This document shows positions 6,417 to 13,126 of a stretch of 13,351 nt of DNA, piece after piece. The DNA comes from Alphaproteobacteria bacterium UBA3650. GTDB lineage: Bacteria; Pseudomonadota; Alphaproteobacteria; CAAHEQ01; UBA3637. A program made the position numbers and the translations under genes. Below the pieces are notes generated by a model. The model saw only the letters and a list, made by a program, of their open reading frames with translations, made no database searches and was not told where the DNA came from. How positions within the stretch are numbered: the stretch's first letter is position 1; the number at the start of each line of letters is the position of its first letter. The stretch lies in contig DFKH01000075.1 of NCBI GenBank assembly GCA_002373815.1, forward strand, positions 1 through 13,351, written 5' to 3'.

Positions 6417-8057
6417 TTAGTAATCACGTACTAATGATTCTTGGGACAAAGGAGATTGCAATACCTCTGGTGTAATCAAGATAACCAGTACTTGACGTTC
6501 ATTTTCATTATATGCACGTCCCCCTAACAAGCCCATTTTTGCCTTTCCAATGCCAGATGAAAGAGTTGAGTCCTTCATTTGTTCAAAACCTGTTAAAACA
6601 AGTGTTGACCCTGAACGCATGGCAACTTCTTGCATAAAGCCACGCATATTCATTTTTGGTAATTGAACGCGAGTTTCCTCTTTATCGCCGCTTGAATCAC
6701 TTTCGGCATCAGGTGTTGGCGCAACAGCGCCAGAAGATGAAGAGTATTCTGTAATATTTACTAGTGTTGTCATCGTCATTGAGAACATTAAAATTAAACG
6801 TCCATGATCCAAAATACGAGGGAGTAAGTCCATTGTGAAACCATATGTTAAGGTATCTGTGTCCATATCTGTTTCCGTACTCTTATCCTCACCTGAGCCT
6901 GATGTCGTTACGTTAATTTCCTTCACATAGTTCTCACTTGTTGTAATTTGAACAGGGGCTACCTTGTTATTCATTGTCGTGACACTTGCACTTGTCAATT
7001 GACGTGTTTTGCCTTGCGTAGAGAAGGCTTGTATGATAGATTGTGAATTTTGAAATTTACTTTTTGGATTGATGATTGTCATCATTAAATTTCCAACAGA
7101 GGAAACTGCTCCGGCTGCAACACCAGTCCCAGGTTCGCTTAAAGTATAAGGACCTGCGGCGGATAAGGAGAATTTACCGTTAGAAAAAGCCGCGACTAAA
7201 TCCAATCCATAATTATCACTATTTGTTAAATCCACTTCCAAAATTCGTACAGTAATGGCTACTTGGCGAGATAATTTCTCATTCCAATTGGCAATGTATT
7301 TTGCAACTTTTCGGATAATGAAAGGACTTGCGGTTACGCTGATCGTTCCTGTCACTCGACTGAAAGAAAGTTGACCATTCTCGCCTACAACTTGTTTTAC
7401 ACCTTCTTCAATACTGTCCCATAGCGCTAAATTGGCAGATGTGGATAAGTTGGAACTTGCATTACCACCACCTGAGTTTTCTCCCATTGTGGCCCCAGTG
7501 AGCGTCGCTTGTAGGGTTGTTTCTGTTGGTAAAGCATAAATGGTAAAAACGCGCGTTTCGTTGGCAAAGAAGCTGATTGTCTTGTCTTTGTAATGCCAAT
7601 AAACACCGTAGCGACCAGCTAAATAATTCAACAATCCGCTTAATTTTCCAGTATAACGGACTGGCACAGCATCTTCTGGAATTGTTTTGGACGTTTTTAA
7701 GTCATCTAAACGAATAGGAATATCCGTTAAATCTGAAATTTGTTGAACAATTTCTGGCAGAGTGGCATTTTGTGCAATAGCGATGGTTATGCTATCTTCT
7801 TTTTCTAGCCATGAGGGTAAAGCATCTCCTTCCATGATCTTGACACTTTCATTTCCAAGCCAAATGTCATTGTGCATACGAACGGTATCAGTCGGTTCGG
7901 GCATATCTGGTACTTGAGATTGCAAATGATATTCTTCAATGCGCTCCAAGGTTGTTTCAATTTTCTTGTCTGTATCGGCAATATATTTATTGCAGGCTGC
8001 TAACAAAGTGCAACCAGCCATCAATGCCACCAAAGAAAAAACGGATTTTTTAAGCAT
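6417..8057 (-). CDS. pilN: PilN-like outer-membrane secretin lipoprotein of type IVb pilus
   Basis: This 546-residue secretin would form the gated outer-membrane channel for the pilus. It has a lipoprotein signal with lipobox LLAAC (Cys22 most likely; a second candidate, LMAGC, has Cys16). N-terminal ring domains follow, including ATLPEIVQQISDLTDIPIRL (98-117) and the short STN-like region GLLNYLAGRYGVYWHYKDKT (141-160), then a domain at 230-260 (TGTISVTASPFIIRKVAKYI). The secretin core runs from about 265 to 533: VAITVRILEVDL (267-278), a glycine-rich gate region near 305-325, FTMDLLPRIL (407-416), LPKMNMRGFMQEVAMRSGST (466-485), and the closing LVILITPEVL (524-533). The ATG at 8057 is chosen because AGGAGGA lies at proper distance; the ATG at 8063 is too close to it. 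It overlaps the preceding gene by 8 bp. Confidence 0.92.
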   Translation of the reverse strand: MLKKSVFSLVALMAGCTLLAACNKYIADTDKKIETTLERIEEYHLQSQVPDMPEPTDTVRMHNDIWLGNESVKIMEGDALPSWLEKEDSITIAIAQNATLPEIVQQISDLTDIPIRLDDLKTSKTIPEDAVPVRYTGKLSGLLNYLAGRYGVYWHYKDKTISFFANETRVFTIYALPTETTLQATLTGATMGENSGGGNASSNLSTSANLALWDSIEEGVKQVVGENGQLSFSRVTGTISVTASPFIIRKVAKYIANWNEKLSRQVAITVRILEVDLTNSDNYGLDLVAAFSNGKFSLSAAGPYTLSEPGTGVAAGAVSSVGNLMMTIINPKSKFQNSQSIIQAFSTQGKTRQLTSASVTTMNNKVAPVQITTSENYVKEINVTTSGSGEDKSTETDMDTDTLTYGFTMDLLPRILDHGRLILMFSMTMTTLVNITEYSSSSGAVAPTPDAESDSSGDKEETRVQLPKMNMRGFMQEVAMRSGSTLVLTGFEQMKDSTLSSGIGKAKMGLLGGRAYNENERQVLVILITPEVLQSPLSQESLVRDY

Positions 8058-8841
8058 TGTCATCCTCCTGCGTATTGATTACTAAAACACGATTTCCTTT
8101 ATAGAATGTTCCAATTGGTGCAGGGGTTGCACGTGCAAAAGTACGAATAATGGCACTTGCTACTTCTGTAAATGTGCCACGGAACACGACGCCTGCTTCT
8201 AAAATATAGTCTCTATCCATTTTCCAAACAACCGTCCAACCGGATTTTTGTCCCCATTCTACCAATAGATTCCTTAAACTTTCGCCATTGATAGCTTCCC
8301 AATCGTGAATACTGTCACCATAGGCGACTTGAGTCTTGAGCTTTGAAGCTGAAATGGAGGGCATTTCAACATATGGAGGTGTTACCGTTGTTTCTTTTGT
8401 GCGCTGTGTTTGAATTGTATTGCCATTATCATCTAATTCTTCGGTCACTTCTCGTTCAACAATTAAACTTCCTGTAGGTGTTTTATATACACTATATTCA
8501 GAACCAACCTCTTCCATTTCGCTGAGTGGTTGAGAAATAGCGATCGGAGCGGCCGTATCACGCATGATGATTTGTTCTTGGATAGGCAGACCATTCAATC
8601 CAGGGGTTGCATTGATTGGATCGTTTGGATTTGCTATATCAATATTGTTTGGTTGTGTAATTTGCATAGGAGGTTGATCAGGTGTAAAGGCCCCATTTGC
8701 GTACAATGCTTTGCATTGTTCCTGTACGGGTCCATCCCCTGTACAATCAATAAAAATATCCTCTGCATGAAGCGATGCAGTTGTAAATAATGCGCTTGCA
8801 ACAATTGACTTTAAAATAACACTATCAAATAGCTTCCCCAT
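8050..8841 (-). CDS. Secreted protein with C-terminal TcpQ/PilL-C domain (type IVb pilus)
   Basis: This 263-residue exported protein has a signal peptide of about 26 residues (…TTASLHA|EDIF). The start chosen is ATG 8841 behind AAGGAG; upstream in-frame starts to 8904 lack sites and would overlap the preceding gene. The middle (30-175) is low in predicted structure and has a cysteine pair (C33, C43) that could form a disulfide. The C-terminal 80 residues (about 180-257) look like a TcpQ domain: WEAINGESLRNLLVEWGQKS, GWTVVWKMDRDY, FRGTFTEVASAIIRTF and YKGNRVLVINT. In V. cholerae TCP, TcpQ stabilises the secretin TcpC. In R64 the corresponding domain is the C-terminus of the lipoprotein PilL. 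Its position directly before pilN, with an 8-bp overlap, agrees with a secretin partner. Confidence 0.82.
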   Translation of the reverse strand: MGKLFDSVILKSIVASALFTTASLHAEDIFIDCTGDGPVQEQCKALYANGAFTPDQPPMQITQPNNIDIANPNDPINATPGLNGLPIQEQIIMRDTAAPIAISQPLSEMEEVGSEYSVYKTPTGSLIVEREVTEELDDNGNTIQTQRTKETTVTPPYVEMPSISASKLKTQVAYGDSIHDWEAINGESLRNLLVEWGQKSGWTVVWKMDRDYILEAGVVFRGTFTEVASAIIRTFARATPAPIGTFYKGNRVLVINTQEDDNA

Positions 8842-8897
8842 ATTTTGCTCCTTCTTCATCAACGTAACACACTTTTTATAAATATACAACATAAATT

Positions 8898-9734
8898 TTA
8901 CCAAACCAGTGTTTTTTGTTCCTTAATGACGTGCTTTCTTTCTTCTGGTGTAATCACTTGAGTTTGGTTTGGATTTATGTCTGCTCCAATAATGATGGAG
9001 TCGACATCACGATCGGATTGGTAAATTTGAATTTGTCTTACAGGTAATCCTTTTTCTATCATAATTTGCATAATAATACCTAAACGGGCTTGCTGGACAG
9101 ACCAATCTTGAGTACTGACTCGAATGTTGACAACTTTTGTTGGATTTTTTTGAACGTGTAAGGCGTAAGCGGAAATCCATTTGACAGCGGAATCTGTCAG
9201 TTGAGTTGCATTGTGGTTAAATTGCAAGCGAATGTCTTTTGGTAATTGGATATTTGCTTTGCTTTTTCCTGTTTCTTTGGCTAAAAGCCTTGTCACGTAA
9301 GGGGAAGAACGCTGAATGTGTTTGGGCGGTTGGATAGATGCTTCGGGTACTTGTGGCAAAGGTGCTAAGGGTGTCAATAATGGTTGTGCTTTGCTTTTTT
9401 GAACAGACTTTGGTGTTGGGTAAAATGTTTGTGAAGCCGTTGCTGAAGGATCCCTTTCTGTAAGATTTTGTTGAGAATTGATGGCTTGATCGCCAAAAAT
9501 TTCATTCAGGATATCAATGTCTGCAGGCACATTTTGTGTGGTTTGAGTGTTTTGTGATGTGGTTGGGGGTGGTAATGGAGCTGCGGGTGTATCAAAATAG
9601 GAAGGCAAAAGGAAATCGTTTGTTTGATTGTCGTAGATCAAAATGTCCTCAGTCACTTGTGTATATGCGCTTGTTGAAATGAAACAGACGCCTGCTATTA
9701 ATACACTGAAAACTGTTTTCACGCTTGCGCGCAT
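8898..9734 (-). CDS. Exported OmpA-like periplasmic protein, first gene of the pilus operon
   Basis: The 278-residue product begins with a signal peptide (cleavage near AYT|QVTE, about residue 25). It continues with a long Pro/Gln/Thr-rich linker (50-160) and ends with a domain at about 161-250 that looks like a divergent OmpA/MotB peptidoglycan-binding fold: IRLQFNHNATQLTDSAVKWI, then WSVQQARLGIIMQIMIEKGL with the expected arginine, then VRQIQIYQSDRD. The ATG at 9734 follows AAAGGGG. It is the promoter-proximal gene, 56 bp before the TcpQ-domain gene. By inference it anchors the secretin complex to peptidoglycan, a job other systems give to PilL, TsaP or FimV-type proteins. The OmpA assignment is structural pattern matching and moderately sure. 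The gene is not named in the R64 operon as I know it. Confidence 0.7.
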   Translation of the reverse strand: MRASVKTVFSVLIAGVCFISTSAYTQVTEDILIYDNQTNDFLLPSYFDTPAAPLPPPTTSQNTQTTQNVPADIDILNEIFGDQAINSQQNLTERDPSATASQTFYPTPKSVQKSKAQPLLTPLAPLPQVPEASIQPPKHIQRSSPYVTRLLAKETGKSKANIQLPKDIRLQFNHNATQLTDSAVKWISAYALHVQKNPTKVVNIRVSTQDWSVQQARLGIIMQIMIEKGLPVRQIQIYQSDRDVDSIIIGADINPNQTQVITPEERKHVIKEQKTLVW

Positions 9735-9761
9735 TGTGAACCCCTTTCATAAGACGTAAAC

Positions 9762-9767
9762 ATCATA
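9762..9767 (-). promoter_or_regulatory. Possible -10 box of the pilus operon promoter
   Basis: On the minus strand this reads TATGAT, with a predicted start near 9755 and a leader of about 20 bases before the ATG at 9734. No good -35 box is found 16-18 bases upstream, so the promoter may be activator-dependent or lie elsewhere in this gap. An alternative is TTGTAG followed 18 bases later by TTATGA. Confidence 0.3.
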
Positions 9768-9783
9768 ATGCTACAAACGTTAA

Positions 9784-9859
9784 TTTTTCCTTAATAAATA
9801 AGAAAAAAACACATATTTTTATGAAAAAATTAAAAAAAAGTTTGAAATCTTAAAAAAAA
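9784..9859. promoter_or_regulatory. A-tract-rich, probably curved DNA in the divergent pilin/pilus-operon region
   Basis: Six A- or T-tracts of 5-8 bases lie at 9784-9788, 9803-9809, 9816-9820, 9824-9829, 9832-9839 and 9852-9859. Their spacing is roughly one or two helical turns. Most lie just upstream of the pilin -35 box, where they could act as an UP element or as intrinsic curvature. Functional role is inferred. Confidence 0.5.
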
Positions 9860-9869
9860 GATGTATGAT
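9842..9869 (+). promoter_or_regulatory. Promoter of the VirB2-like pilin gene
   Basis: A -35 box TTGAAA (9842-9847) is followed after 16 bases by a -10 box TATGAT (9864-9869). The expected start is near 9876, which is the first base of a perfect 5'-UTR hairpin. Adenine tracts directly upstream resemble an UP element, so high expression is likely. Confidence 0.7.
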
Positions 9870-9875
9870 ACCTTT

Positions 9876-9897
9876 AAGATTGGTTGATTTCAATCTT
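9876..9897 (+). promoter_or_regulatory. 5'-terminal mRNA hairpin in the pilin leader
   Basis: AAGATTG (9876-9882) is perfectly complementary to CAATCTT (9891-9897) around an 8-base loop. It sits at the predicted transcript start and leaves the AAAGGAG ribosome-binding site (9911-9917) free. Such 5' hairpins commonly protect abundant mRNAs from decay; that role here is inference. Confidence 0.55.
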
Positions 9898-9923
9898 GGT
9901 TTAACAAAAAAAAGGAGAAAATA

Positions 9924-10265
9924 ATGAATAAAACATTTAAGATTGTAGGACAATTGGCGATTATGGCTGGTTTGTGCGTTGCGGGTTCTGCATTTGCTCA
10001 AAGCGATATTTTTGACAGTGCTGCCACAAAAATGGGCGATTTGTTTAAAAATGTTCGTCAGATTGTGTTCATCATGGGTGGTTTTGCGTTGGTTGGTTTT
10101 GCAATTGCTGCTATTTTCGGAAAATTGGAATGGAAGAAAGTGGCAATTTTGGCCGTTGGTTTGGCCTTGTTAGCTGTTGCAAGTCAAGTGGTTAATTACG
10201 CTATTGATTCTGAATCCGGTGGCGCGATTGACTCTGGTCGTTTCGAAACAGAGTTGACCGATTAA
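9924..10265 (+). CDS. VirB2/TrbC-like small membrane pilin
   Basis: This 113-residue protein has a classical signal peptide ending AFA|Q (cleavage after residue 25). Its mature form of about 88 residues has two hydrophobic segments (about 43-65 and 71-94) joined by a short basic loop, GKLEWKK. This is the architecture of VirB2/TrbC/TraA-type conjugative pilins: the segments form a helical hairpin in the inner membrane and are extracted to build the pilus. It is not a type IV pilin: there is no class III leader or N-terminal methylated Phe with a long helix. Start ATG 9924 follows AAAGGAG. It is monocistronic with its own promoter and terminator, divergent from the type IVb pilus operon. No VirB3/B4/B6/B8/B9/B10 gene is in the window. 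Alternatives include an unrelated two-helix holin-like protein. The family assignment is by architecture, so exact membership is moderate. Confidence 0.78.
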   Translation: MNKTFKIVGQLAIMAGLCVAGSAFAQSDIFDSAATKMGDLFKNVRQIVFIMGGFALVGFAIAAIFGKLEWKKVAILAVGLALLAVASQVVNYAIDSESGGAIDSGRFETELTD

Positions 10266-10280
10266 GGCTCTGGTATCAAG

Positions 10281-10311
10281 AAAAATCCCTGCCATATGGC
10301 GGGGATTTTTT
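10281..10311. terminator. Bidirectional intrinsic terminator between pilin and the secreted-peptide operon
   Basis: Bases 10281-10293 pair with 10298-10310 (13 bp with one G-T wobble) around an ATAT loop. A T-run follows on the right and an A-run precedes on the left, so it can end both the rightward pilin transcript and the leftward transcript whose last gene stops at 10401. The outer flanks (ATCAAGAAA and TTTCTTGAT) are also complementary. Confidence 0.92.
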
Positions 10312-10400
10312 ATTTCTTGATTTATGAGTGAGAATGTATTGTGATATTCAAATAAAGCCACAACATTTGATGGGGCAATATATATTTTGATAGCTGATTC

Positions 10401-10589
10401 TTATTGCTGTTCTTTTTTATGATCAGGGAGGAATTTTACCAATTTTTCCTGTTCCTCTTTTGTAAATGTCGTATTTTGCGTGAAGCTATCTGGTTTTACT
10501 TGCGCTTCAGTAGAAACAGTTTCATTTTCAGTTGTATAGGCTGGCAAAACCACAACACATACAAGAAATGCGATGAAGATTTTGTACAT
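10401..10589 (-). CDS. Small secreted protein of 62 residues, unknown function
   Basis: A textbook ribosome-binding site, AAGGAGATATAA, directly precedes the ATG at 10589, which argues strongly that this short frame is real. The product has an N-terminal hydrophobic segment (about 1-18, FIAFLVCVVVLPAY) that reads as a signal peptide. A polar, acidic and Thr-rich mature peptide of about 43 residues follows, ending in the charged stretch KEEQEKLVKFLPDHKKEQQ. The single Cys11 is not in a good lipobox. It lies 28 bp downstream of the Ser-rich secreted protein and is probably co-transcribed with it. I do not recognise a family. It could be a periplasmic accessory or a small inner-membrane-anchored peptide. 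Confidence 0.72.
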   Translation of the reverse strand: MYKIFIAFLVCVVVLPAYTTENETVSTEAQVKPDSFTQNTTFTKEEQEKLVKFLPDHKKEQQ

Positions 10590-10617
10590 TTATATCTCCT
10601 TTATAAGTGTTTATAGC

Positions 10618-11727
10618 CTATTTATGGAAGTTTTCTCCAATTTTGGTTTCTACGCCTAACTTGCCTGTCATTGCTTCTTTAGCGTTCAATTGCTCTTTTT
10701 GTAAAATTTTATCTAATGTTTTTGAATTTGTATTATATTTTGTATTCATTCCCTTGAGTTTACGTGGTGCAGCTGCTGCCTTGAGCTTACGTGGTGCCGT
10801 TTCCGTTTTTGTTTTTTGAGAATTAGCAGTTGTTTCAGAGGTTTCTTGAGGTTTTGTTGCGTTTTCCGTGGTGTTATTTGAGCCAGAATTTTCGCTGTTT
10901 AAAGTTGATCCAGTATTACTACTTGAATTTGATGATCCGCTGGTTTTGCTACTTCCCGAAGAACTACTAGATTTAGCCGAACTGCGAGATTTTGATGTTG
11001 ATGTCTTGGTGCTACCTGTGGTTGCTTTTGTCATACCTCTTTGCCCAGATTTAATGCCACTAGACATAGATTTTAATCCAGAAGCAACTTGGGAAAGATT
11101 TCCAGATTTAAGACCATTTTGAATTCTGTCGGCAGATTTTGAAATGCGTTGTCCACTTCGTTGAACCTGTGATGCACCCCGTAAACGTGTGCTGATGCCG
11201 TTTAAATTTGTGCGAAGAGCTTTCATGCTTTCTGTTCCCATGGAGCCACCGGTCCATTTATTCATATTTCTGATGGTGCGATTTGCATTGCTTCCGATGG
11301 ATTGAATAGCGCTAGCGCTTCTGCTTAAATTTCCTTCTGCCACAGCTTTTTTTAGCCTATCTGCAGATCGTATCGTTGCATCAGCGGCAGATTCCGTATT
11401 TGCTTGATTTTTTAAAATATCAGCCCCTTCCTTTAAAGTATCAGAAATGCCAGATGCATCAATGTTTGCTCCTGTTAATGTGTTGAGACCAGCCGACGCA
11501 CTATCTATACTTCTTGCTGTTTTCTTTAAACTGTTTGCGGTCTTGCGCTTATTTCCTGTTTCTGAAGCGGCTTTAATATTTTGAGGACTTGCTGTTACAT
11601 TTTCAATGGCAGCCTCTGTTCCCGAAAGTGTTCTCGCTGTTTTGGCGGCGTTATCCAAAATGTCGGTAATTTGAGCAGAAGCCGTAAAAGATGTCAACAA
11701 GATGAAAATGGGTAAAACAACACGCAT
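10618..11727 (-). CDS. Secreted Ser/Thr/Asn-rich repeat protein, unknown function
   Basis: This 369-residue exported protein has a signal peptide of about 18 residues (ILLTSFTASA|Q) and a strong AGGAGGA site before the ATG at 11727. The mature part is amphipathic and Ala/Ser/Asn/Lys-rich. It holds three degenerate repeats of about 25 residues near 49-72, 121-145 and 198-223, best seen as SADRLKKAVAEGNLS and SADRIQNGLKSGNLS. A very Ser-rich region (239-271) and a Thr/Asn/Glu-rich region (272-310) follow. Two copies of APRKLK are spaced nine residues apart at 311-325, and the C-terminus is charged. There are no cysteines after the signal. I do not recognise a family. The composition suggests a periplasmic or surface filament-like or stalk protein, but that is speculation. 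It lies downstream of the two-component genes with 58 bp between and upstream of the small secreted protein. Confidence 0.82.
   Translation of the reverse strand: MRVVLPIFILLTSFTASAQITDILDNAAKTARTLSGTEAAIENVTASPQNIKAASETGNKRKTANSLKKTARSIDSASAGLNTLTGANIDASGISDTLKEGADILKNQANTESAADATIRSADRLKKAVAEGNLSRSASAIQSIGSNANRTIRNMNKWTGGSMGTESMKALRTNLNGISTRLRGASQVQRSGQRISKSADRIQNGLKSGNLSQVASGLKSMSSGIKSGQRGMTKATTGSTKTSTSKSRSSAKSSSSSGSSKTSGSSNSSSNTGSTLNSENSGSNNTTENATKPQETSETTANSQKTKTETAPRKLKAAAAPRKLKGMNTKYNTNSKTLDKILQKEQLNAKEAMTGKLGVETKIGENFHK
10752..10797. repeat. Short tandem duplication encoding APRKLK twice
   Basis: Bases 10752-10770 and 10779-10797 are 19-bp direct repeats with one mismatch and a 27-bp period, in frame within the Ser-rich protein gene. 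The near identity at DNA level, in contrast to the degenerate protein repeats elsewhere in the gene, points to a recent in-frame duplication. Confidence 0.8.
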
Positions 11728-11753
11728 GTAATCCTCCTCAGCTGATATTTTTG

Positions 11754-11782
11754 AATTTATCTTATTTCTTTTTTAATTGCAA
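11754..11782 (-). promoter_or_regulatory. Possible promoter of the Ser-rich protein operon
   Basis: Read on the minus strand, TTGCAA (11777-11782) and TAAATT (11754-11759) are separated by exactly 17 bases in the 58-bp gap upstream of the Ser-rich gene. Both boxes are imperfect and the region is AT-rich, so this is tentative. Without it the gene would depend on read-through from the sensor kinase gene, since no terminator is seen in the gap. Confidence 0.3.
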
Positions 11783-11785
11783 GTA

Positions 11786-13126
11786 TTATTTTTGATGTTT
11801 ATAAAGGGGCAGGGTAACAACCACACGTAAGCCTTTTTGTGGGCTTGCATCCAATGTAATATCTCCCCCATGAGAAAGCAAAATATCGCGCGCTATTGTT
11901 AAACCTAAACCAACACCTCCTGTAGCTGGATTACGAGATTCTTCTAATCGAACAAATGGCTTAAACACATCTTGTCGTTTGTTTTTAGGAATGCCAGGAC
12001 CATTGTCATCAATGATGATTTGAACTTGGTCTTGTTGTTTTTTAACTTTAACCCAAGTATATGTTGCATATCGTCCAGCATTGGCGATTAGATTACCTAA
12101 GGCACGAGATAAATCGGATGGGCGGGCAATTACATGAACATTATTTTGAATGATAAGGTCTATGTTGTGTTTCGTTTTTTTGAATTTATCTACCAAATTT
12201 GTCATAAATGGATTTAAATCAATTTCTTTTGATTCTTCACGACCATCACCGCGTGCAAAAGTTAAATAACCATTCAGCATATTTTCCATATCTGTGACAT
12301 CTTGATCCATGGCATGTGTCGTTTCGTCTTGAGGTAACATAGATAGTTGCAGCTTTAAACGTGTTAAGGGGGTGCGTAAATCATGTGAAACACCAGCCAA
12401 CATTGCTGTTCGTTCTGTTAGATAACGTTGTAAACGATTTTTCATCATCAGAAAAGCTGCTCCTGCATGGCGGACCTCTGTGGCTCCTTCTGGTTTATAA
12501 TAATCAACATTTTTGCCGATGCCAAAAGCTTCCGCTGCATGTGCTAAACGAATGATGGCTCGTAACTGATTTTTCATAAAAATAAGAGCAACGCCAAACC
12601 ACAAAATAGAAGATAAAAGCATCCATAGAAAAAATATCCACACAGTAGAAGTGAAAAAACGCTTACGAGCTACCACAACTTCCAATATACCATTGTTCAA
12701 TTGTATATTGATACGCTGTTGTCCGTCTGTTGAAGTTGTAATCTGATATGGAAAAGTTAATCCTTTCATTTCTCCTACTAAATCATGGCTCATATCAACC
12801 AAACGGCGCTTTTGTTTTAATGGCATTTTTGCTTGGGGATGCCATGAAAGATCTAAAAGTAGGTCATGTTCTGCTTGTTTTATTAGTTTATTGCGTTCCT
12901 CTTGAGATAGATTAGGGGTGTTGATAACATTTGTCACTAATTGGATTTCACCATAAATATCGCGTGCTAGGCGGTGGCTTACTGTTTCCCAGTGTCGATT
13001 GTAAAAGAACAATCCTAAAGAAAATTGAACAACCACAAGAGGAAGTAAGATAATTAAAAAAAAGCGTCCCAGTAATCCATTAGGTATAATGGCTCTTTTT
13101 AAGTTTTTCATCCAACGTTTTATCAT
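11786..13126 (-). CDS. EnvZ-like sensor histidine kinase of a two-component system
   Basis: At 446 residues, this is an inner-membrane sensor kinase. Membrane segments lie at about 20-42 and 160-183, flanking a periplasmic sensor domain of about 117 residues. A HAMP linker (184-236) follows, then the dimerisation and phosphoacceptor helix with GVSHDLRTPLTRLKL (phosphorylated His248). The catalytic ATPase domain has the N-box ALGNLIANAGRYA (342-354), G1 DDNGPGIP (373-380), the F-box FKPFVRLEE (388-396) and G2 GGVGLGLTI (403-411). The H-box SHDLRTPL and overall plan resemble EnvZ, which senses envelope or osmotic state. The start overlaps the response-regulator stop in an ATGA arrangement, so the two are translationally coupled. 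The ligand is unknown. Targets could include the neighbouring secreted or pilus genes, by position only. Confidence 0.95.
   Translation of the reverse strand: MIKRWMKNLKRAIIPNGLLGRFFLIILLPLVVVQFSLGLFFYNRHWETVSHRLARDIYGEIQLVTNVINTPNLSQEERNKLIKQAEHDLLLDLSWHPQAKMPLKQKRRLVDMSHDLVGEMKGLTFPYQITTSTDGQQRINIQLNNGILEVVVARKRFFTSTVWIFFLWMLLSSILWFGVALIFMKNQLRAIIRLAHAAEAFGIGKNVDYYKPEGATEVRHAGAAFLMMKNRLQRYLTERTAMLAGVSHDLRTPLTRLKLQLSMLPQDETTHAMDQDVTDMENMLNGYLTFARGDGREESKEIDLNPFMTNLVDKFKKTKHNIDLIIQNNVHVIARPSDLSRALGNLIANAGRYATYTWVKVKKQQDQVQIIIDDNGPGIPKNKRQDVFKPFVRLEESRNPATGGVGLGLTIARDILLSHGGDITLDASPQKGLRVVVTLPLYKHQK

Noticed and set aside
6404..6427. GTG start at 6427 for the pilO-like gene
   Set aside because: It lies inside the end of pilN without a ribosome-binding site, while ATG 6403 has AAGGAA at proper spacing.
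8842..8904. Upstream extension of the TcpQ-domain gene to 8904
   Set aside because: There is no ribosome-binding site, it overlaps the preceding gene, and it would precede the signal peptide. AAGGAG sits directly before ATG 8841.
10311..10400. Possible small gene or RNA between the bidirectional terminator and the 62-residue gene
   Set aside because: No frame with a ribosome-binding site and no convincing hairpin or promoter was seen. It is treated as 3' untranslated sequence.
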